From NCBI RefSeq assembly GCF_049860805.1, contig NZ_CP187555.1, forward strand, positions 1,364,001-1,428,000: a stretch of 64,000 nucleotides of DNA. The letters are read 5' to 3'. Position numbers and translations under genes: made by a program. Within the stretch, counting starts at the first letter, position 1. Every line of letters begins with the position of its first letter. This document shows, in pieces, positions 51,946 through 60,463 of the stretch. Below the pieces are notes generated by a model. The model made no database searches, had not been told where the DNA came from, and worked only from the letters and a program-made list of their open reading frames with translations. This DNA comes from Parabacteroides sp900760525. GTDB taxonomy: Bacteria > Bacteroidota > Bacteroidia > Bacteroidales > Tannerellaceae.

Positions 51946-53322
51946 ATGGAAGAGACAAAGTTTTACCACGCATTGAAAATAGACAATGACCGCTGTGTCG
52001 GGTGTACCCACTGTATGACGAAGTGCCCGACCGGTGCGATCCGCATTCGCGAGGGGAAAGCCTCCATCCGCAAGGGCTGGTGTGTGGACTGCGGCGAATG
52101 CCTGAAAGCTTGCCCGGCCGAAGCTATCTATGTGGAGCAGGACGACTTTCAAAAGATATTCGACTATAAAGCGCGTGTCGTGCTGGTCCCGACGGTCTTT
52201 ATCGGGCAATTCTCCAAATATACGACGGAAGAGGAGATTTTCAGCGCGCTCTATGAGTTGGGCTTTACCCACGTGTATCAGGTGGAGTTTACGGCTGACA
52301 TGATCCATCGCGAAATGCTCAGGCAGATGGAACAGGCGGAGGATAAGCCGGTTATCAGTTCGTTTTGCCCGGCTATCGTCCGGCTGATACAGGTGCGCTT
52401 TCCGGCCTTAGTCGATAATATCCTGTTGGTGAAGGCGCCTGTCAATGCGACAGCCGCATACTACCACAAGGTGCTGGAAGAAGACGGATTCTCGTCTGAT
52501 GAGATCGGTGTCTTTTATGTGACACCCTGTGCTGCCAAGATCGCTGCGCTGAAAGGTGCGGAAGGATATTCGTCGACGATCAAAGGGGTGATCAATATGG
52601 ATACCTTATATAATAAGGTATACCATATCCTGAAAAACCGCCCGAAGGATTATAAACCCGAATGCGTTCTCCCGCCGGCCCTGACCAAAAAGGAGATGCG
52701 TTGGAGCCAGACCGGAGGAGAGGCCAAGCATTTTTCCGGCCGTTGCCTGGCGATCGACGAGATACACAATGTGATCGAGTTTCTGGAACGGATGGAGTCG
52801 ACAACCGAGGTGCGCAACGTGGACTTCCTTGAACTGCGCGCCTGTGACCGGAGTTGTGCAGGCGGTGTGCTGGCTGTTGCTAACCGTTTCCTAACTTCAG
52901 AGCGGGTGATGAAGCGTTCGATGAAGCGCGACAAGGCTCCGCTGATCTATTCCGACCGGTTGGAGGCGCTGTCTTATCTGAAACAGCACATCACTATTCG
53001 TCCGCTTCAGCCTAATCCGAAGTTGCGGTATGAAGGGAATATAGAAGAAGTCCTGAAAAAAATGGAGCAGGTGCGCAAGTTGATGTGCTACCTGCCCGGT
53101 ATCGACTGCGGAGCCTGCGGTTCGCCCAATTGTCAGGCGTTGGCGGAAGACATTGTACGCCACGAAGCGCAGTTCAGCGATTGCGTCTTCATGCAGCGCA
53201 ATATGGAAAAGCATGGGAAGTTGGACAAGGAGCATGCTTTCCGCCTGATCGAGAAGACGTGGGGAAAAGACCGGTTGAATAAAGATTGTTATAAGAAAGG
53301 AGCTAAATATGAAGGTCAGTGA
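51946..53322 (+). CDS. [FeFe]-hydrogenase-like protein, putative sensory type
   Basis: Encodes 458 residues. Two N-terminal [4Fe-4S] motifs: CVGCTHCMTKCP (about 18-29) and CVDCGECLKACP (about 46-57). The hydrogenase core has three Cys-bearing segments corresponding to L1-L3 of the H-cluster: SSFCPAIVRL (about 141-150), VTPCAAKIAAL (about 190-200) and LRACDRSCAGG (about 297-307), each less conserved than in catalytic hydrogenases. The C-terminal part holds a further [4Fe-4S] domain (GIDCGACGSPNC, about 385-396). This arrangement fits sensory-type (HydS-like) hydrogenases. No HydB/HydC partner is present. It overlaps the next gene by 14 bases. Confidence 0.85.
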   Translation: MEETKFYHALKIDNDRCVGCTHCMTKCPTGAIRIREGKASIRKGWCVDCGECLKACPAEAIYVEQDDFQKIFDYKARVVLVPTVFIGQFSKYTTEEEIFSALYELGFTHVYQVEFTADMIHREMLRQMEQAEDKPVISSFCPAIVRLIQVRFPALVDNILLVKAPVNATAAYYHKVLEEDGFSSDEIGVFYVTPCAAKIAALKGAEGYSSTIKGVINMDTLYNKVYHILKNRPKDYKPECVLPPALTKKEMRWSQTGGEAKHFSGRCLAIDEIHNVIEFLERMESTTEVRNVDFLELRACDRSCAGGVLAVANRFLTSERVMKRSMKRDKAPLIYSDRLEALSYLKQHITIRPLQPNPKLRYEGNIEEVLKKMEQVRKLMCYLPGIDCGACGSPNCQALAEDIVRHEAQFSDCVFMQRNMEKHGKLDKEHAFRLIEKTWGKDRLNKDCYKKGAKYEGQ

Positions 53323-53647
53323 TTTAGTGAGGGAATTGAACCTAACCGTTTTTTGCGGGGAGGCAGGATTAGACGCGGAGATCTCCGGCGGTTACACCAG
53401 TGACTTGTTGAGTGACGTAATGGGACATATCGACGAAGGGATGTTGTGGATCACGATGCAGACGCACCAGAACATCCTGGCCGTCGCCACCCTGAAAGAT
53501 GCGGCAGCCGTCCTGATCGTGAACGGGGCTTCGCCGGACGAGGAAACGCTTGAGAAAGGAAAAGAGGAAGACGTGCCTTTGCTCGGAACGCCGCTTCCCG
53601 CTTTTGAGGCAACGGGAAAAATCTACCGCCTTTTGCAACAGGCATGA
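53309..53647 (+). CDS. Second DRTGG-domain protein of hydrogenase-like operon
   Basis: Encodes 112 residues related to the protein at 51154. The DRTGG region has GGYTSDLLSDVMGHIDEG (about 27-44) and a following MLWITMQTHQNILAVATLKDA. Its N-terminus lies within the 3' end of the hydrogenase gene, and its stop overlaps the next start by four bases, so translation is probably coupled. Partner or ligand unknown. The two DRTGG proteins may form a heterodimer. Confidence 0.8.
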   Translation: MKVSDLVRELNLTVFCGEAGLDAEISGGYTSDLLSDVMGHIDEGMLWITMQTHQNILAVATLKDAAAVLIVNGASPDEETLEKGKEEDVPLLGTPLPAFEATGKIYRLLQQA

Positions 53648-54384
53648 AAGAGTTCCGGGTTGACTTGCACCTGCACACCTGCCTTTCGCCTTGCGGAAGC
53701 CTGGAGATGAGTCCGCAGCGGATTGTGGAAACGGCCCTCGAACGGGGGCTGGACGCAATCGCGGTCACGGATCATAACAGTACGCTGCAAGGTCCCGAAA
53801 TCCAGACTTTAGGAAAGGAGCGGGGATTGGTGGTCTTTGCCGGTGTCGAGGTGACGACACGCGAGGAGGCGCATTGTGTCGTGCTTTTTGCAGACGACCA
53901 GGCTCGTGCCGCTTTCCAGAAATACTTAGATGACCATCTGCCGCCTGTCCCGAACGATCCCGAACGTTTCGGCGACCAGGTTTGGGTGAACAGCCGGAAC
54001 GAGATCGTGGGGGAAGCGCCTTATCTGTTGCTTTCGGCCCTCGACCGGAGTGTCGGTCAGATTGCTGCTACCGTCAGGCAATTGGGCGGGTTGTTCATTG
54101 CGGCGCATGTCGAACGCCCTTCGTTCAGCCTGATCAGCCAGCTGGGGTTTATCGATCCTTCGTTGCCTTTGGATGCAATAGAGTTCAACGATGCGGCCCG
54201 TTATGAAAAGTTAGTGGCGGCACATACTTATTTGAAGCATTATACGGTCTACCGCGCCTCCGATGCGCATTATCCCGAACAGATCGGCACAAAATACTCC
54301 CTGCTGAAAGCCGGCGCGCTCGATTTCCAACATTTGGCAATGGCTTTCCGGAGGGAAAACGGCCATACGATTGTAACAGCATGA
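53644..54384 (+). CDS. PHP-domain metal-dependent phosphoesterase
   Basis: Encodes 246 residues. PHP-domain metal ligands appear in order: DLHLHTCLSPCG (about 6-17), IAVTDHNST (about 39-47), FAGVEVTTREEAH (about 65-77), IAAHVERP (about 153-160) and SDAHYPEQIG (about 206-215). PHP proteins hydrolyse phosphoesters with two or three metal ions; here it may act as the phosphatase arm of the operon's signalling. It overlaps its neighbours by four bases on each side (ATGA). Confidence 0.85.
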   Translation: MKEFRVDLHLHTCLSPCGSLEMSPQRIVETALERGLDAIAVTDHNSTLQGPEIQTLGKERGLVVFAGVEVTTREEAHCVVLFADDQARAAFQKYLDDHLPPVPNDPERFGDQVWVNSRNEIVGEAPYLLLSALDRSVGQIAATVRQLGGLFIAAHVERPSFSLISQLGFIDPSLPLDAIEFNDAARYEKLVAAHTYLKHYTVYRASDAHYPEQIGTKYSLLKAGALDFQHLAMAFRRENGHTIVTA

Positions 54385-54902
54385 ATAATCTATCTTTCCA
54401 TATTACCGATATCACCGCAAACAGCATCCGGGCGAACGCGTCGGAAATAAGTCTGTTTATAGAAGAGCAGGATGCCAGGATCATCATCCGTATCACGGAC
54501 AACGGCTCGGGGATGGATGCTGAAACCGTTGCCCGTATCACAAATCCGTTCTACACCACCCGTACGACTCGCAAAGTGGGGCTCGGTGTTCCCTTCCTGA
54601 TCCAGAATGCGGAGCAGACCGGCGGTTCCGTGTTTATCACATCCGAGCCGGGAAAGGGGACGGAGGTGACGGCCACATTCCTGGCTGACCATATCGACTG
54701 CCCGCCCTGGGGGGATCTTCCGGGAACGGTCGCCATGCTGATCACCGGCAATCCGGAGATTAATGTTTGTTTTGAATATCATGCGGGAGAAACCGCATTC
54801 TCGATCAGTACGAATGAGATAAAAGAGATTTTAGATGGCATCCCGCTCAACCATCCGAAGGTGATGCTGTTGGTAAAAGAGATGATCAAGGAGAATTTAT
54901 AG
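54381..54902 (+). CDS. GHKL ATPase domain protein, last of hydrogenase-like operon
   Basis: Encodes 173 residues. HATPase motifs: ITDITANSIRANAS (about 8-21), RITDNGSGMDAE (about 37-48), NPFYTTRTTRKVGLGVPFLI (about 54-73) and GGSVFITSEPGKGTEV (about 79-94). The ~70-residue C-terminal extension has no clear motif. It resembles a histidine-kinase ATPase module without the dimerisation or receiver domains. By family analogy it is a serine kinase or anti-sigma relative. Overlap of four bases with the PHP gene. Confidence 0.82.
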   Translation: MNNLSFHITDITANSIRANASEISLFIEEQDARIIIRITDNGSGMDAETVARITNPFYTTRTTRKVGLGVPFLIQNAEQTGGSVFITSEPGKGTEVTATFLADHIDCPPWGDLPGTVAMLITGNPEINVCFEYHAGETAFSISTNEIKEILDGIPLNHPKVMLLVKEMIKENL

Positions 54903-54957
54903 GAGGTCGTCTTAGTTCCAAGTAAGATGTTGTCGTAAAATTGAGCTATAGTCCCTA

Positions 54958-56355
54958 TTACTTTCTTGTCCCTGTTTTGCCGAGATAGTAGTTGTAACGC
55001 TCCATCACTTCGCGCACATAGTTGAAGGTTTCCGAACCGCGCAGGTAACCGTGTTTGCAGACCGGGTCATTGTAGTATTCCGGATCGTTTTTCAGCCGGA
55101 TATATTCAGCCACATTGTCATCCCAAACATAAGGGTTCTTACCGTATTTCTCCGCTAATCGCTGGGCATCGTAAATATGTCCGATCCCTGCATTGTAGGC
55201 TCCCAACGTGAACTTGATCTTCTCGACCGGATCGGTCACTTTTGCGAATCCCTGGCGGAAACGGCGCAGGCAATCGACACCTGTACGGATACCCGTGTCC
55301 GGTTCTTTCAGTTCATGAGGCGTTACTCCCAATGCCTTGGCCGTATTCGGCATGATCCCCATCAGCCCCTCCGCGCCGGCCCATGAGACAACGTTCGGGT
55401 TGAAGCGGGATTCCTGATAGCCGATCGAGGCGAGCAGTTGCCAATCCCAACCGATGTTTTTGGCATGTTTGCGGAACAGATCGTCGTAGGGCGAAACATG
55501 GCCGTTCTTGACCTCCGGAAGCTCGGTTGTAATGGGTTGCTTGCTTAGTTCGAAGTAACGTTTGATTAAAGCTTTGTAGACATGTGTCCCCGATTTGTCG
55601 GAAGCCCAGGCGTCGATGGCCCCGGCCAGTTCGGGGCTGCTTTTGCGTACGACCCATGAAGAGCGTTGCATAAAGCTGATCTTCAACGAGACGTTCAGAT
55701 TCCAGAAATAAGTTTTGTTCAGTCGGGCTATATTCTCGTCGCTTATGGTGTAAGGAATTTCCCCCAGCGAAACCATGCTGATCAAATCCTCCGTCGTCAC
55801 TGTATCGGCATCCACCTCATGGATCCGGATACCGCCGCCTAGTTCTACATCGAGGTTTTTCAGTCGTTCGAAGTATTTGGTTCCCGGTTTCACATAGACA
55901 TCTTTTCCGAGCAGTTCCGTCACGTCGGTGATTACCTTGTCGCCTTTGTTGGCACGCTGGATCAGCACCTGGCAGTCTTGTTCTTCCCGTCCGCAATAGA
56001 TCAGTTTCTCTTTCATGCGGTTACTGATCTGGATCGGGTAGGCGACTACATCCGCTTCGCCGGCTTCCAGCATCTCGATCAGCTTCGTCGGGCTTTCTGC
56101 AACCTTGATGTTTAGTTTCAATCCTTCCGAGCGGGCGAAATCCTTGATCAGTTCGTATTCGTAACCCATCGGCTGCATCTTATACTGGAAATAAGAAGTC
56201 GAGCTATAAAGCGTGACGGCGGTTATTTCGCCTTGCGCTTTCAGTTGCGACAGGTCGATTGTCACATCGTCATCCTCCTGTCCTTGTTCCTGCCTCGCAC
56301 GATTACAACCGGACAACAACAGTGTCACAAAAAACAAGAGGATGACTTTCTTCAT
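54958..56355 (-). CDS. MltF-like lytic transglycosylase lipoprotein
   Basis: Encodes 465 residues. Signal peptide with lipobox LLLSGC (Cys17), then a periplasmic solute-binding domain (about 45-275, e.g. YEYELIKDFARSEGLKLNIK), then an SLT lysozyme-like domain with catalytic Glu in GYQESRFNPNVVSWAGAEGL (about 311-330) and PYVWDDNVAEYIRLKNDPEY toward the end. This is the architecture of MltF: the enzyme cleaves peptidoglycan glycan strands to 1,6-anhydro products. It is tail-to-tail with the hydrogenase-like operon and follows rlmD by ten bases. Confidence 0.9.
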   Translation of the reverse strand: MKKVILLFFVTLLLSGCNRARQEQGQEDDDVTIDLSQLKAQGEITAVTLYSSTSYFQYKMQPMGYEYELIKDFARSEGLKLNIKVAESPTKLIEMLEAGEADVVAYPIQISNRMKEKLIYCGREEQDCQVLIQRANKGDKVITDVTELLGKDVYVKPGTKYFERLKNLDVELGGGIRIHEVDADTVTTEDLISMVSLGEIPYTISDENIARLNKTYFWNLNVSLKISFMQRSSWVVRKSSPELAGAIDAWASDKSGTHVYKALIKRYFELSKQPITTELPEVKNGHVSPYDDLFRKHAKNIGWDWQLLASIGYQESRFNPNVVSWAGAEGLMGIMPNTAKALGVTPHELKEPDTGIRTGVDCLRRFRQGFAKVTDPVEKIKFTLGAYNAGIGHIYDAQRLAEKYGKNPYVWDDNVAEYIRLKNDPEYYNDPVCKHGYLRGSETFNYVREVMERYNYYLGKTGTRK

Positions 56356-56365
56356 TTCTTAATTA

Positions 56366-57790
56366 TTAATTCTTATTTTTTAATTTCTCCAAGAGAACGA
56401 CATTTTCCACATGATGCGTATGAGGGAACATATCTACCGGCTGTACCTTCTTGACGGCATATTTCACGGAGAGCAAGCTCAGGTCACGTGCCTGCGTCGC
56501 CGGGTTACAGCTTACGTATACGATACGTTCCGGTTCGGCAAAGAGGATCGTGTTGATCACATCGTCGTGCATACCGGCACGGGGAGGATCTGTGATAATA
56601 ACATCCGGGCGGCCGTGTTGGTTGATGAAATCCTGTGTCAGGATGTCCTTCATGTCGCCGGCATAGAACAACGTGTTTTCGATTTTGTTCAGTGCGGAGT
56701 TGACTTTGGCATCCTCGATTGCTTCGGGTACATATTCGATGCCGATCACTTTCTTTGCCTGGCGGGAGACGAAGTTGGCGATCGTGCCGGTTCCGGTGTA
56801 CAGGTCGTAGACCATTTCGTTTCCGGTCAGTCCGGCAAACTCGCGGGCAACTTTGTACAGTTCGTAAGCCTGTTCGCTGTTGGTCTGGTAGAATGATTTC
56901 GGGCCGACTTTGAACTGAAGTCCTTCCATCTCCTCGATGATATGATCTTTTCCGCGGAAGACAAGAACATCCTGGTCGGTGATCGTATCGTTGCATTTTT
57001 CGTTAATGACATACATCAGCGAAGTGATCTCCGGAAACCGTTCGGCGATATGGGAGAGAAGCGCTTCACGACGTTCCACATCTTCGTAGAAGAACACCAG
57101 CACTACCATCAGATCGCCTGTCGAAGCCGTGCGGATCATCAGCGTGCGCACAAACCCTTCCTGATTGCGGAGGTCGAAGAACGGATAACCTTCGTGTGTC
57201 AGACAGTATTCTTTTACAGCCAGTCGGATACGGTTTGAAATGTCGTTTTGTAACCAACATTTGTGAATGTCGAGCACCTTGTCGAACATTCCCGGAATAT
57301 GGAAACCGACCGCATTCATGCAATCGAACTTGGCTCCGGTCTTCACCTCTTCTTCCGTCAGCCATTTCTTGTTGGAGAACGTAAATTCGAGCTTGTTACG
57401 ATAGAAAGTCGTGTGTTTGGAGCCCTTGATCGGAAGTATTTCTTCCATCTCGATCTTGCCGATGCGCGTCAGATTGTCGATCACTTGCTTATGTTTGTAG
57501 CGGATCTGTTCCTCGTAGGGTAGATGCTGCCATTTACAGCCGCCGCATACGCCGAAATGTTCGCAGAACGGCACTGCACGCAGGGGCGAATATTCATGAA
57601 AAAGCACAGCTTTTCCCTCCGCATAATTATGTTTTTTACGTGTCAACTGTATGTCGATGACATCTCCGGGGGCGACAAAAGGTACGAATACCACCAGGTC
57701 ATTCACGCGTGCGATAGCCTTTCCTTCTGCGGCTACATCTGTTATTGTTACCTTTTCCAATAAAGGCAACTGCTTCTTATTTCTTGCCAA
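56366..57790 (-). CDS. rlmD: 23S rRNA (uracil-1939-C5)-methyltransferase
   Basis: Encodes 474 residues. TRAM RNA-binding domain (about 8-66), then CEHFGVCGGCKWQ (about 76-88), which with a later Cys binds a [4Fe-4S] cluster. The SAM-binding domain contains YDLYTGTGTIANFVSRQAKK (about 332-351) and DVIITDPPRAGMHDD (about 398-412). The catalytic Cys is in IVYVSCNPATQARDL (about 426-440). It methylates 23S rRNA; RlmCD dual-specificity members are similar, so RlmD is the nearest name. It is the first gene of a two-gene unit with the transglycosylase. Confidence 0.9.
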   Translation of the reverse strand: MARNKKQLPLLEKVTITDVAAEGKAIARVNDLVVFVPFVAPGDVIDIQLTRKKHNYAEGKAVLFHEYSPLRAVPFCEHFGVCGGCKWQHLPYEEQIRYKHKQVIDNLTRIGKIEMEEILPIKGSKHTTFYRNKLEFTFSNKKWLTEEEVKTGAKFDCMNAVGFHIPGMFDKVLDIHKCWLQNDISNRIRLAVKEYCLTHEGYPFFDLRNQEGFVRTLMIRTASTGDLMVVLVFFYEDVERREALLSHIAERFPEITSLMYVINEKCNDTITDQDVLVFRGKDHIIEEMEGLQFKVGPKSFYQTNSEQAYELYKVAREFAGLTGNEMVYDLYTGTGTIANFVSRQAKKVIGIEYVPEAIEDAKVNSALNKIENTLFYAGDMKDILTQDFINQHGRPDVIITDPPRAGMHDDVINTILFAEPERIVYVSCNPATQARDLSLLSVKYAVKKVQPVDMFPHTHHVENVVLLEKLKNKN

Positions 57791-57865
57791 GATGATTAAT
57801 TTTTAATTTTTGCGCAAAGATAGAGATAAAATGCATCGTAAAATACTTTGTATAAAAGATTTTAA

Positions 57866-58228
57866 CTATCCGTATAACTGTCTTGTCTTTTCCCGACTTT
57901 CGAAAATAACCGTCATGTGCTCCAATGCCCAGCCGACAAGGCTCTCTATATGTGGTATCAACGTTTTTCCGGTTTCTGTAAGCTGGTATTCGACGCGGGG
58001 CGGAACTTCGGCATAGACCGTTCTCGAAACAAGCCCGTCGGTTTCCAATGTCCGGAGGGTGACGGTCAGCATACGCTGGGAAATATCGGAAATCGTTTTT
58101 TGAATGTCGCTGAAACGCATTGTGCCGTTCACGTTCAGTGTGATCATAACAAGCATCGACCACTTGTCGCCGAGCCTGCATAAGATGTCCCGGATGGGGC
58201 AATTTCCTGTCGGATGAAAATTTTTCAT
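57866..58228 (-). CDS. HxlR-family transcriptional regulator
   Basis: Encodes 120 residues. Winged helix with the family signature CPIRDILCRLGDKWSMLVM (about 9-27), RFSDIQKTISDISQRMLTVT (about 38-57) and EVPPRVEYQLTETGKTL (about 73-89). HxlR proteins sense redox or aldehyde stress through a Cys near the N-terminus; Cys9 is present here. It is divergent from the DJ-1/PfpI gene, with a 166-bp gap that probably holds operators for both. Confidence 0.9.
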   Translation of the reverse strand: MKNFHPTGNCPIRDILCRLGDKWSMLVMITLNVNGTMRFSDIQKTISDISQRMLTVTLRTLETDGLVSRTVYAEVPPRVEYQLTETGKTLIPHIESLVGWALEHMTVIFESREKTRQLYG

Positions 58229-58394
58229 TTATTTTGTTTTAGTAGTATCTTATGTATCAACAATAGTTACATCCATGTAAGTAGCTTATTCAGAGGTGCG
58301 TTCTTGTTTTGCCGAATCAGACTACTTATCTTTGCTGCACAAAGGTAATAAACTTACTAAAAAGAACTATTGTCTCACTAAAATTATTATTATC

Positions 58395-58922
58395 ATGGCA
58401 AAGAAAGTAGCAGTTTTGGCTGTAAATCCGGTAAACGGATGTGGATTGTTCCAGTATCTGGAAGCATTTTTTGAAAATGGCATTTCTTATAAAGTGTTTG
58501 CCGTAAGCAACACGAAGGAGATTTGTACAAACTCCGGTATCACTTTGATCGTAGACGATGTTATCGCAAACCTGAAAGGGCATGAAGATGAATTTGATGC
58601 GATGGTATTCTCATGCGGAGATGCTATACCTCAGTTTGCCCAACATGCAGGCGAACCGTACAATCAGGATCTGATGGCTGTTATTGCAGCATTCGGACAG
58701 AAAGGAAAAATAATGATCGGACATTGTGCCGGAGCGATGTTGTTTGATATGGCAGGCGCTATCGATGGAAAGATTGTTGCTGTCCATCCGCTTGCCAAGC
58801 CGGCTATACAAAAGGGAAAAGCCACAGATAACAAGTCGGAGGTAGATGGAAATATTTACACGGCCCAAGACGAAAATAGTATCTGGACGATGATGCCTCA
58901 GGTGCTCGATGCCTTGAAATAG
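58395..58922 (+). CDS. DJ-1/PfpI family protein
   Basis: The ATG at 58395 (MAKKVAVLAVNPVNGCGLFQ) is chosen over a frame that extends 33 codons upstream through a hydrophilic stretch. About 175 residues. The nucleophile-elbow Cys lies in IMIGHCAGAMLFDMAGA (about 113-129). The upstream acidic residue that pairs with it in this family is around residue 16-20. It could be a protein deglycase, chaperone or thiol-dependent stress enzyme. Divergent from the HxlR regulator, which probably controls it. Confidence 0.85.
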   Translation: MAKKVAVLAVNPVNGCGLFQYLEAFFENGISYKVFAVSNTKEICTNSGITLIVDDVIANLKGHEDEFDAMVFSCGDAIPQFAQHAGEPYNQDLMAVIAAFGQKGKIMIGHCAGAMLFDMAGAIDGKIVAVHPLAKPAIQKGKATDNKSEVDGNIYTAQDENSIWTMMPQVLDALK

Positions 58923-58940
58923 GAACCTGATTATTTATAA

Positions 58941-58992
58941 AAAAAGCGGTACTTCCGGAAGGTTCATAAACTTTAGGTTTGTACCGCTTTTT
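58941..58992. terminator. Bidirectional terminator between DJ-1 and invertase genes
   Basis: AAAAAGCGGTAC pairs perfectly with GTACCGCTTTTT around a 28-base loop. T-runs on both strands. It separates the convergent genes. Confidence 0.85.
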
Positions 58993-58997
58993 CCATT

Positions 58998-59627
58998 TTA
59001 TTCAAGATCGCTTTTCTTTTTCCTTCTTGAAGGCAAGTTCGGTATATTTTCGCGTACGAAACGCTTGAAACCGCTCAAAGAGACCTTATAATAATCGGCT
59101 AATTCGGCGTATGTCGCATTTTCTTCTTTCAGCTCTCTTTCGATCTGGCTTTTCTGTGAAAGGAGAAATTCGGTTTTAGGGCTTCCCAAAGGACGTCCTA
59201 ATTTCGTTCCTTTGTTTTTACTGGCCGTCAGTGCTTCTTTTGTACGGGCGGAAATAAGTTTGCTTTCTATCTCGGAAACAAGCCCGAATGTGAATGCCAA
59301 TGTCTTGCTGTCCACGTTGTCCTCGAACGAATAGCCTTCCTTGATACAGTAAAGCGTCACTTTCTTTTCAATGCACAACAAAATCAGATGCATAATTTCC
59401 ATCAGTTTCCGGCTGAGTCGGGTGACATCCGCAACGATAAGAATATCTCCTTCCTGCAGATTCTTTATCACGTCTTCGAGCCGGTTTTTTCCTTTGGAAG
59501 AGTTTTTAGCATCTTTTAGCCACTTATCAATCTCGATTTTTTTTGCTTTTGCAAATTGTTCGATTGCATTTTTTTGACTCTCTGTTTGTTGTTTATTTGA
59601 ATACGTACGTATATAAGCGATTGTCAT
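58998..59627 (-). CDS. mpi: Mpi-type master DNA invertase (serine recombinase)
   Basis: Encodes 209 residues. N-terminal resolvase domain: catalytic Ser10 in AYIRTYSNKQQ, VADVTRLSRKLMEIMHLILL (about 68-87), FTFGLVSEIESKLISARTKE (about 112-131) and TKLGRPLGS (about 141-149), the typical Mpi hinge. The C-terminal helix-turn-helix includes YAELADYYKVSLSGFKRFV. Mpi in Bacteroides fragilis inverts many capsule promoters at once through short inverted repeats. No invertible promoter was recognised within the window. Monocistronic; minus strand. Confidence 0.88.
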   Translation of the reverse strand: MTIAYIRTYSNKQQTESQKNAIEQFAKAKKIEIDKWLKDAKNSSKGKNRLEDVIKNLQEGDILIVADVTRLSRKLMEIMHLILLCIEKKVTLYCIKEGYSFEDNVDSKTLAFTFGLVSEIESKLISARTKEALTASKNKGTKLGRPLGSPKTEFLLSQKSQIERELKEENATYAELADYYKVSLSGFKRFVRENIPNLPSRRKKKSDLE

Positions 59628-59783
59628 ATTTCTTAATTATTTAAATTTTGTTTCATCATTTGATATATAACAGATTGGTTTGCAATATGTTCATTCTAAA
59701 AATTAATAAAGAGGGTATACATCTTGTTGTAATGATCTCCTTAACTGATGCGAATGTACGCAAATAAAAAAAACAATGAAATA

Positions 59784-59814
59784 TTTGGTAGTTAAAAATA
59801 AATACATACCTTTG
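59784..59814 (+). promoter_or_regulatory. Promoter of tRNA-Pro
   Basis: TTTG (59784-59787), 19-base spacing, TACCTTTG (59807-59814): full match to the -33/-7 consensus. It lies 33 bases upstream of the tRNA. Confidence 0.8.
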
Positions 59815-59847
59815 CACCGCAATCGAAAATAACAAGAGTTGCAAAAA

Positions 59848-59922
59848 CGGGGTGTAGCGCAGTCCGGTTAGCGCACCTGCTTTGGGAGCAGGGGGTCCCA
59901 GGTTCGAATCCTGGTACCCCGA
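59848..59922 (+). tRNA. tRNA-Pro (TGG)
   Basis: 75-nt cloverleaf without encoded CCA. Anticodon loop TTTGGGA gives TGG; acceptor stem CGGGGTG pairs with TACCCCG (one G-T); the T-arm contains GGTTCGAATCC. It follows a consensus promoter and precedes a strong terminator. Confidence 0.95.
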
Positions 59923-59926
59923 CATA

Positions 59927-59963
59927 AAAAAGGAGTCAGTACATAAGGTATTGACTCCTTTTT
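59927..59963 (+). terminator. Terminator of tRNA-Pro
   Basis: AAAAAGGAGTCA pairs perfectly with TGACTCCTTTTT around a 13-base loop; the T-rich 3' arm serves as the T-run. Four bases past the tRNA. Confidence 0.9.
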
Positions 59964-60019
59964 GTAATAAGCATACATCCTTTTACCTTAAAGCATCCAC
60001 TCTCGATTCACCGGCTGCT

Positions 60020-60210
60020 GTCTTTCTGAAATGTTAAATCATACAAGAACCTCCCCTAAAAGGCGAATATTCGTATTCGTTTATTATCCAACACTTTGTA
60101 TTATTGCGAGTTTCTTAAAAAATATTACCCGCAGGGGTAAATTGAAATAGATGGGGTAGAAAACCGAATTTCATGCGCTACTGTTTCGATTTGGACCAAC
60201 GGGTATTCCG
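60020..60210. repeat. Dispersed repeat, left part of interrupted copy
   Basis: About 80% identical to 49776-49965. The match stops around 60210, where the IS110 element is inferred to begin. It resumes past the element at about 61514-61560, with about 75% identity. Confidence 0.6.
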
Positions 60211-60249
60211 AAAAACTATACTCTAAGTTTGCGTAAAGCAAGAAGCTGA

Positions 60250-60440
60250 GGTTAATTTATATCTTTGTTGTATGAAGAAACTAAATTAACCGACTAACGG
60301 AAGTACACTAATGGAAAACGATAGTCTTTAAAGACTAGTTATTGTAACAGACTTCCGTTAGTCAAGCAGGCAAAGACTAAATAGATTATTGATATATAAT
60401 AGGATATCATTTAGAGTAGTAGCCCATTCCTGCTTTCGGT
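60250..60440 (+). ncRNA. Candidate bridge RNA of IS110 element
   Basis: The 5' noncoding end carries a TATCTTTG promoter box (60260-60267) and strong secondary structure. A 10-bp inverted repeat GGTTAATTTA/TAAATTAACC (60250-60291) overlaps the box. Then come 13-bp arms GACTAACGGAAGT (60292-60304) and ACTTCCGTTAGTC (60351-60363), with an inner palindrome AGTCTTTAAAGACT (60323-60336). IS110-group elements encode a structured bridge RNA in this position that guides target and donor choice. The 3' end is not defined by a clear terminator. The loops that would contact target and donor were not assigned. Confidence 0.5.
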
Positions 60441-60463
60441 TAATCCAAAAACAATATAAAGGT

